A stretch of 6,908 nucleotides of DNA. Source: JALZHR01 sp036389695. GTDB taxonomy: Bacteria > Acidobacteriota > Blastocatellia > Pyrinomonadales > Pyrinomonadaceae. The translations under genes and the position numbers were made by a program. Position 1 is the stretch's first letter. Every line of letters begins with the position of its first letter. The stretch lies in assembly GCA_036389695.1 (NCBI GenBank), contig DASVWG010000492.1:1-6908 (forward strand), read 5' to 3'. Shown here piece after piece: positions 1 through 3,917 of this stretch. The notes under the pieces are model-generated. The model saw nothing but the letters and a program-made list of their open reading frames with translations, did not search any database and was not told where the DNA came from.

Positions 1-20
1 GGCAGGATATACAGGATAAG
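1..20. repeat. Short ACAGGAT-type repeats, left border of the GxxExxY cassette
   Basis: CAGGAT occurs at 3-8 and again at 12-17, a 9-nt period. The segment 11-19 reads ACAGGATAA, and its exact reverse complement lies at 385-393 on the other side of the GxxExxY gene. The repeat ends two bases before the stop codon of that gene. The window begins inside or next to the array, so more copies may lie further left. Seen directly in the sequence; a role as a mobile-element border is inference. Confidence 0.6.
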
Positions 21-21
21 T

Positions 22-384
22 TTATTTATGTAAACGATTATACTCTAATTTTGCGTTGCCGAAATTTAGCAATAAACCTATTTCAATTCCCGTCGCCTTT
101 AAATAATTTATCACTTGGGCTTTGTGTTCGGGCAAAATTCGGCTGACCGCTTTTAGCTCTAATAAAACTTTATTCCCGACCAGAATATCAGCGTAAAATT
201 CTCCAACTATTACACCACGAAATTTTACCTTTAAAGGACCCTGAGCAGCCGCATTTAAGCCCTTTTGTTTCAATGCAACCATTAGCGCTTTCTCATAAAC
301 AGATTCAAGAAAACCCGCCCCTAATTCTTTACTAACTTCAAAACCTGCTTCTAAAATTTTGCTCGTCAGTTCATCAAAAAGCAT
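22..384 (-). CDS. GxxExxY family protein (PD-(D/E)xK nuclease-like)
   Basis: This 120-residue protein has the usual length and layout of the GxxExxY family. The naming motif is G24-F-L-E27-S-V-Y30. A PD-(D/E)xK-type core follows: D66, then E76-L-K78 in a beta-rich stretch, then a helix with Q90 and NYLK at 93-96. All presumed metal-binding or catalytic residues are present, so a small nuclease-like fold is likely. Substrate and role are not established for the family as far as I know. The ATG is fixed by an in-frame TAA directly upstream. AGGA in the flanking repeat, three bases before the ATG, could serve as a close-set ribosome binding site. It lies downstream of the lipid kinase on the same strand with only 35 bp between them. 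By hand count it is about 37% G+C, clearly more AT-rich than most of its neighbours. Together with the flanking inverted repeats, this suggests acquisition as a unit (inference). Confidence 0.92.
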   Translation of the reverse strand: MLFDELTSKILEAGFEVSKELGAGFLESVYEKALMVALKQKGLNAAAQGPLKVKFRGVIVGEFYADILVGNKVLLELKAVSRILPEHKAQVINYLKATGIEIGLLLNFGNAKLEYNRLHK

Positions 385-411
385 TTATCCTGTCCATCCT
401 GTCCATCCTGT
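385..411. repeat. Three tandem ATCCTGT/CCATCCTGT units, right border of the GxxExxY cassette
   Basis: On the plus strand the units are ATCCTGT (387-393), CCATCCTGT (394-402) and CCATCCTGT (403-411), a 9-nt period. Read on the minus strand they are ACAGGATGG copies ending in ACAGGATAA directly before the ATG of the GxxExxY gene. The last nine bases (385-393) are an exact inverted match to 11-19. The array fills almost all of the 35-bp gap between the kinase stop and the GxxExxY start, and may supply the ribosome binding site (AGGA). Confidence 0.75.
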
Positions 412-419
412 TTGAATCA

Positions 420-1379
420 CTATCTAGGAACTCTAACCTTCAAAGCTTCGGGCACAATCTCGAAAATCGCCGGAAGCTTGCCGGGTAATTCGCCGTCGGT
501 TTCCAGGTGAATTTCCTTTTTTGAATCGGCTGATTTTACCTCGATTCGTTTGGCATTTATATGATTGACCTCATTTAAGTTTAGATGCGAGCCGTTGTAA
601 AGCGTGTAGGCATTAAGCAGAATTTTCGCCGTTTTCATATCGCCGATATTCACGATGTCGAAAAATCCGTCGTTAATCTGCGCGTCGGGCGCGATTTTCA
701 TTCCGCCGCCGAAAAAACGCGAGTTGGCGACGGCAAAATTTATCGTGTTTAAGGTTTTTTCTTCTTTTTCGTCGATTTTTACGCGCACCGTCACAAAATT
801 TAAATCCAGAACTTCCTGCAAAGTCGAAACGGCAAACGTCGCTTTGCCGCGCAGCAGGTCGTGCGGCAGCCAGTCGAATTTATTTTTTGTTTTGACGCGC
901 TCGATAATCGAAGCGCTCAAGCCGAAGCTGGCGACGTTCAGAAAATAACGCGAAACCTCGACGCCTGCGTGATTGAAAAATTTAACGCGCCCGACGTCGA
1001 TTTTTTTCGTCTCGCCGGTTTTTAAGCCTTTCGCGGCTTCGCGCGCGCCGGTCGGCATCCCGAGCGTCCGCCGGAAATCGCCGCCCGTGCCCGAAGGCAA
1101 AACGCCGAGCTCGATGTCGGCGTCGGCAGATTCCAGAATGCCGTTCGCCACTTCGTTAATCGTGCCGTCGCCGCCGCAGGCGATAATAAATTTTCGCCCG
1201 TTTTCAGCGCCGCGTTTCGCCAGCAGGATGCCGTCGCCCTGTTTTTTGGTAAACGCGACCTGAAACGCGCCGAAATGCGCGCGCAAATCCGAAGCAATCT
1301 GCGCCCATCGGTTTTCGGTCGAACCCGAAGCCGATTTCGGATTGACGATGACCAGCGGAAGATTGGAATTATTAGACAT
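420..1379 (-). CDS. Diacylglycerol kinase family lipid kinase (YegS/DgkB type)
   Basis: This 319-residue protein is of typical length for soluble bacterial lipid kinases, which transfer phosphate from ATP to a lipid hydroxyl such as that of diacylglycerol at the inner face of the membrane. The N-terminal nucleotide-binding part has VIVNPKSASG at 10-19, the family signature GGDGTINEVANG at 69-80, and PSGTGGDF at 95-102. The C-terminal beta domain contains GGGMKIAPDAQINDGFFDI (224-242) and TDGELPG (294-300), where D295-G-E matches the conserved DGE region that carries the presumed catalytic acid. In the second motif the usual N of GT-x-N-D-F is G99. The ATG at 1379 has only a weak purine-rich leader (GGCAGA). 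A candidate minus-strand promoter, TTGCGA-17-TACACT, ends close to it. The gene ends with tandem in-frame stops, TAG then TGA. Exact lipid substrate cannot be read from the sequence; family assignment is firm. Confidence 0.95.
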   Translation of the reverse strand: MSNNSNLPLVIVNPKSASGSTENRWAQIASDLRAHFGAFQVAFTKKQGDGILLAKRGAENGRKFIIACGGDGTINEVANGILESADADIELGVLPSGTGGDFRRTLGMPTGAREAAKGLKTGETKKIDVGRVKFFNHAGVEVSRYFLNVASFGLSASIIERVKTKNKFDWLPHDLLRGKATFAVSTLQEVLDLNFVTVRVKIDEKEEKTLNTINFAVANSRFFGGGMKIAPDAQINDGFFDIVNIGDMKTAKILLNAYTLYNGSHLNLNEVNHINAKRIEVKSADSKKEIHLETDGELPGKLPAIFEIVPEALKVRVPR

Positions 1380-1424
1380 TCTGCCAAAGTGTAAGAAAAA
1401 TTTAATAACTTCGCAAAGATACTT

Positions 1425-1454
1425 TTGCCAGATGCCCTTGATTCAAGTTAGAAT
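1425..1454 (+). promoter_or_regulatory. Candidate sigma-70-type promoter for the secreted TPR-like gene
   Basis: TTGCCA (1425-1430) and TAGAAT (1449-1454) each match the -35 and -10 consensus at five of six positions, with an 18-bp spacer. The predicted start lies near 1461, leaving a leader of about 30 nt before the ATG at 1490. An 11-bp palindrome, CTTGA-T-TCAAG (1437-1447), sits inside the spacer. Found by eye only. Confidence 0.45.
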
Positions 1455-1478
1455 TCGGCAGATTTTTTTGAATTGAAC

Positions 1479-1483
1479 AGGGA
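1479..1483 (+). promoter_or_regulatory. Ribosome binding site AGGGA for the gene at 1490
   Basis: AGGGA ends six bases before the ATG at 1490. Good spacing and a following signal peptide both support this start. Confidence 0.6.
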
Positions 1484-1489
1484 AATTAA

Positions 1490-2659
1490 ATGACGAAAAC
1501 AATTCTTTCACTGCTTTTTATCGCATTCATTTTTGCTTTTACCGGCAAAGCTCAAACGCCGACTCCGACGCCGCCGGTTATTCCCGAAGTGATTCCGCTG
1601 CCGCCTTCGACGAAACCTCCGCCGGTGTCGAACTGGGGATTTGACGAAAAAACGGCGGCGGAAATCGAGGCGCGGCTGAAAAAAATTCCCGCCGCGCAGC
1701 AAACGCCGCAGGACGTCGATACTAGAATCGAGCTGATTTATTATTACGACCGGCAGGCGACGCCCGCCGCGAAAAAAGCGGCGCAGGAGCATCGTCTGTG
1801 GCTCGTCCGCAATCGTCCGGAAAAAATGTATTATCGCGAGCTCGGCTGGTGGGCGAGCGAGGAAGATTTGAAAAATCCCGATTACATCGCGCTCAAAGAA
1901 GAATGGCTGCGACAGATTAATCTGAAGAAAACAAACGAAAAAATCCGCTTGAGCGCGGCGCAGTTTCTGAGCGAACTGGACGCGCCGCTCGCCGAAAAAA
2001 TTCTCCGGGAAGGTCAGCAGCTTAATCCGAACGTTTACGAATATTCCGAGCATTTAATCGAAATTTACGAAGCTCAGGTCGCTGCCGCCATCGGCGATTA
2101 TGAATCTCAGGAAGCCGATGGAAAAGAAGCCGACATCGACGCGGCGCTCAGAAAAGTTTTAGCCGAAGGCGAAAAAGGCTTGGCGATTATCGCCAAAGAC
2201 AAAGAACAGGCGACATACTTCGACCATTTCGATTTGCTCGTCAAGCTCGCCGAAGCCGCGCTCGATTTGAACGAATTGAAAAAAGCCCGCGCCTTTGCCG
2301 AAACCGTTTTAAACAAAACGAAAGACGCGTCCGACGCCTGGATTGACAGGGAGAAAGCGATTTATTACGGCAACACCTTGCTCGGACGCGTCGCGCTGCG
2401 CGAAGGCAACACGGCGAAAGCCAGAGAACATCTTCCGGCTTCGCTGACCTTTCCGGAAGAAAGCGATTTTGAAATTAAAGACCTCGAGCTTGATTTAGCC
2501 GCCGAGCTGCTCGCCAGAGGCGAAAAACAATTGGTGCTCGATTATCTGGCGCGGGCGGAAAAACTGACGACCGACGCCGACAACATCAAAGTCCTGCGGC
2601 GCTGGCAAAGACTGATTAAACGAAATTCGTTTCCGTTTTGGGAAGGCGATAAATATTAA
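1490..2659 (+). CDS. Secreted TPR-like helical protein of unknown function
   Basis: This 389-residue protein is not assigned to a named family. The N-terminus is a clear signal peptide: basic start MTK, hydrophobic core 5-18, and probable cleavage after GKA at residue 21, leaving Q22. A proline/threonine-rich linker (22-47) follows, then an almost wholly alpha-helical body. Segments with TPR-like helix pairs (small residues, G/N turn, A-rich second helix) appear around 154-182, 245-277, 291-316 and 333-358; ALREGNTAKAREHL at 302-315 is the best match. The region 75-145 is rich in aromatic residues (IYYYDR, MYYRELGWW). No catalytic motif is visible, so a scaffolding or protein-protein role in the periplasm or outside the cell is inferred. 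It has its own candidate promoter and good RBS, is divergent from the lipid kinase and converges on the acyltransferase with a 34-bp gap. It is certainly coding in style; function is unknown. Confidence 0.85.
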   Translation: MTKTILSLLFIAFIFAFTGKAQTPTPTPPVIPEVIPLPPSTKPPPVSNWGFDEKTAAEIEARLKKIPAAQQTPQDVDTRIELIYYYDRQATPAAKKAAQEHRLWLVRNRPEKMYYRELGWWASEEDLKNPDYIALKEEWLRQINLKKTNEKIRLSAAQFLSELDAPLAEKILREGQQLNPNVYEYSEHLIEIYEAQVAAAIGDYESQEADGKEADIDAALRKVLAEGEKGLAIIAKDKEQATYFDHFDLLVKLAEAALDLNELKKARAFAETVLNKTKDASDAWIDREKAIYYGNTLLGRVALREGNTAKAREHLPASLTFPEESDFEIKDLELDLAAELLARGEKQLVLDYLARAEKLTTDADNIKVLRRWQRLIKRNSFPFWEGDKY

Positions 2660-2693
2660 TCTTTTGCAGTGTTTTTCGCCGTCAGGGAAAATA

Positions 2694-3575
2694 TTAACTT
2701 TGTTCTTGCATAAAAATTCTGTCTTCTTCGCCGAGTTCGCCGATTTTCCGCATCAGGAAGTCGGCGATTTCTTTATGCGTGCGCAGGGAATCGCGTTTTT
2801 CGTAAAATTCGGCGAGGTCGAGCGGCTCGCCGAACCAGATGCGGATTTTTTCGCCGCCGCGCCAGTTTCCCAAGACCTGTTTCGGCAAATCGTTTCCCAA
2901 GCCCGAGATAAAGACGGGCACAACTTGCGGGCGGGCGCTGAAAATCACTTTTCCGATGCCGGGCTGCGCGGGCAGAAATTCATACGGGTTATCGTTGAAA
3001 TTGCGCTTGCCTTCCGGGTGAAAGCCGATAATATTCGGCTTCGGCTCGGAACAGATTTGAACCAGACGGCGCAGCGAGAATTTATCGAACTCGCGTTTTT
3101 TCATTTCTCCGGCTTCGCGAAAAAACGGCGGGTACATCGAAAACCAGCCCATCACGAGATTGACGAACCAACCGGCGGGCGAATCGTAAAAAAATTTGGC
3201 GCGGACGGGGAAAAACAGCCGAAACTGCCGGTTTGTGCGGCGAAAAAGCGTCGTCGAAACGACATACATATCGAAATACGAGCGGTGATTGGAGACAATC
3301 AGAACGGGGCGCGCGGCGTCCGTTTTTTGGAAATTTTCCAGCCCGAAAACCCGCATTAAATTGTAAGTCGAAATCTGAATCCAGAGCGAGCCGACGTGGC
3401 GCTGGCAGAAAGTCCAGAAGCGTTTCCACGCGCCTCGATTCATCCTGTGAGTCAGCCAAAACCCGAATTTTTCGGTCGCCGAAAGCACGGAAAGCTCTTC
3501 GGCGGTCGGCGCGAGAGGAGCGGATTTTGTCTCGACTTTCGTGTCTTGCTTGGTCGTTAAAGTGTTTTCGGACAT
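2694..3575 (-). CDS. PlsC-type 1-acylglycerol-3-phosphate acyltransferase family protein
   Basis: This is a glycerolipid acyltransferase of the PlsC/LPLAT superfamily, which usually acylates lysophosphatidate at the sn-2 position to give phosphatidate at the inner membrane. Counting from the chosen start (293 residues), the HxxxxD motif is in SNHRSYFDMY at 95-104 (H97 and D102), with an FFPVRAKFF block near 121-129. The second substrate-binding motif is GFHPEGKRN at 184-192, matching FPEG-T-R of the family. VPVFISGLG at 219-227 matches the conserved PV block. The frame stays open to a TTG at 3698, with an ATG at 3668, but those 41 extra residues look unlike the family and have no RBS. ATG 3575 lies seven bases after a perfect TATAAT, so a leaderless mRNA starting there is the best reading. 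No strong membrane anchor is seen at the N-terminus. The exact acyl acceptor is unproven. Confidence 0.92.
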   Translation of the reverse strand: MSENTLTTKQDTKVETKSAPLAPTAEELSVLSATEKFGFWLTHRMNRGAWKRFWTFCQRHVGSLWIQISTYNLMRVFGLENFQKTDAARPVLIVSNHRSYFDMYVVSTTLFRRTNRQFRLFFPVRAKFFYDSPAGWFVNLVMGWFSMYPPFFREAGEMKKREFDKFSLRRLVQICSEPKPNIIGFHPEGKRNFNDNPYEFLPAQPGIGKVIFSARPQVVPVFISGLGNDLPKQVLGNWRGGEKIRIWFGEPLDLAEFYEKRDSLRTHKEIADFLMRKIGELGEEDRIFMQEQS

Positions 3576-3581
3576 CAGGAG

Positions 3582-3611
3582 ATTATAGCGCAAAGAATCG
3601 GAGAGGCTGAA
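3582..3611 (-). promoter_or_regulatory. Candidate promoter for a leaderless acyltransferase mRNA
   Basis: On the minus strand a perfect TATAAT (3587-3582) is followed by six bases and then the ATG at 3575, so transcription would begin at or next to the start codon. The -35 is weak: TTCAGC (3611-3606) at 18-bp spacing matches three of six bases. No Shine-Dalgarno sequence lies before this ATG, which agrees with leaderless translation. Confidence 0.4.
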
Positions 3612-3902
3612 ACACCGCAAATTTAACAAGCAACCTTTTGAATCGCCGAATATTCCAAGCGTCGTCATTTTCGAAAAATACCGGACGCGGCGCGACAAAA
3701 TTTACAATTATTTACAGATTCCCGCGCTTAATTGCTTGTAGCAGCTTGTTTTTCGGCTTCAAATTTTTTAAAGTAATTATTTCTTTCTTTCTACGACCAA
3801 TATCTAATCATTCCCAGGTTGTAGCTTTTCATCATCAATAAAATCAAGCAGGGTCGGCAATCATTTTATTAATCTCGAAGTGAATTTTGGGATAAATTTT
3901 TA

Positions 3903-3907
3903 AGGAG
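3903..3907 (+). promoter_or_regulatory. Ribosome binding site AGGAG for the metalloprotease gene
   Basis: AGGAG, within TAAGGAG, is a strong Shine-Dalgarno sequence ending ten bases before the ATG at 3918. The spacing is slightly long, but no better start is nearby and the signal peptide begins immediately at that ATG. Confidence 0.7.
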
Positions 3908-3917
3908 TTAACGATAA

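Larger units (their letters stand above)
3576..3917. other. AT-rich non-coding stretch between divergent acyltransferase and protease genes
   Basis: This 342-bp stretch separates two divergent genes. It holds the candidate acyltransferase promoter near 3582-3611 and the protease ribosome binding site at 3903-3907. Between them I see T-rich tracts (for example 3763-3793), two TTTACA words at 3701-3706 and 3711-3716, and two AATCATT words near 3806 and 3859, but no convincing hairpin, RNA gene or conserved motif. A 67-codon open frame at 3638-3841 overlaps the possible acyltransferase upstream extension and does not look like a real protein. Confidence 0.5.

Noticed and set aside
374..406. A tiny minus-strand leader frame (MDRMDRINAF) overlapping the GxxExxY start in another frame
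   Set aside because: It arises automatically from the repeat unit ACAGGATGG, has no spaced ribosome binding site, and is too short to support as a real leader peptide.
385..411. A CRISPR array or tRNA-linked attachment site
   Set aside because: The units are 9 nt with no spacers between them, and no tRNA gene is nearby.
2673..2691. A convergent-gene terminator hairpin (TTTTC/GAAAA plus CC/GG with a bulged G)
   Set aside because: The stem is short and AT-rich, has a bulge, and lacks a following T-run on either strand, so the support is too weak.
2664..3359. A 231-codon plus-strand open frame
   Set aside because: It is fully antisense to the acyltransferase, whose HxxxxD and PEG motifs are clear, and is best explained as a codon-bias shadow.
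3638..3841. A 67-codon plus-strand open frame between the acyltransferase and the protease
   Set aside because: It has no ribosome binding site, its composition is that of AT-rich non-coding DNA, it overlaps the region antisense to the upstream acyltransferase extension, and its product resembles no protein.
3699..3902. A riboswitch or structured leader upstream of the protease
   Set aside because: No extended base pairing or recognisable conserved core could be found by eye in this T-rich stretch.
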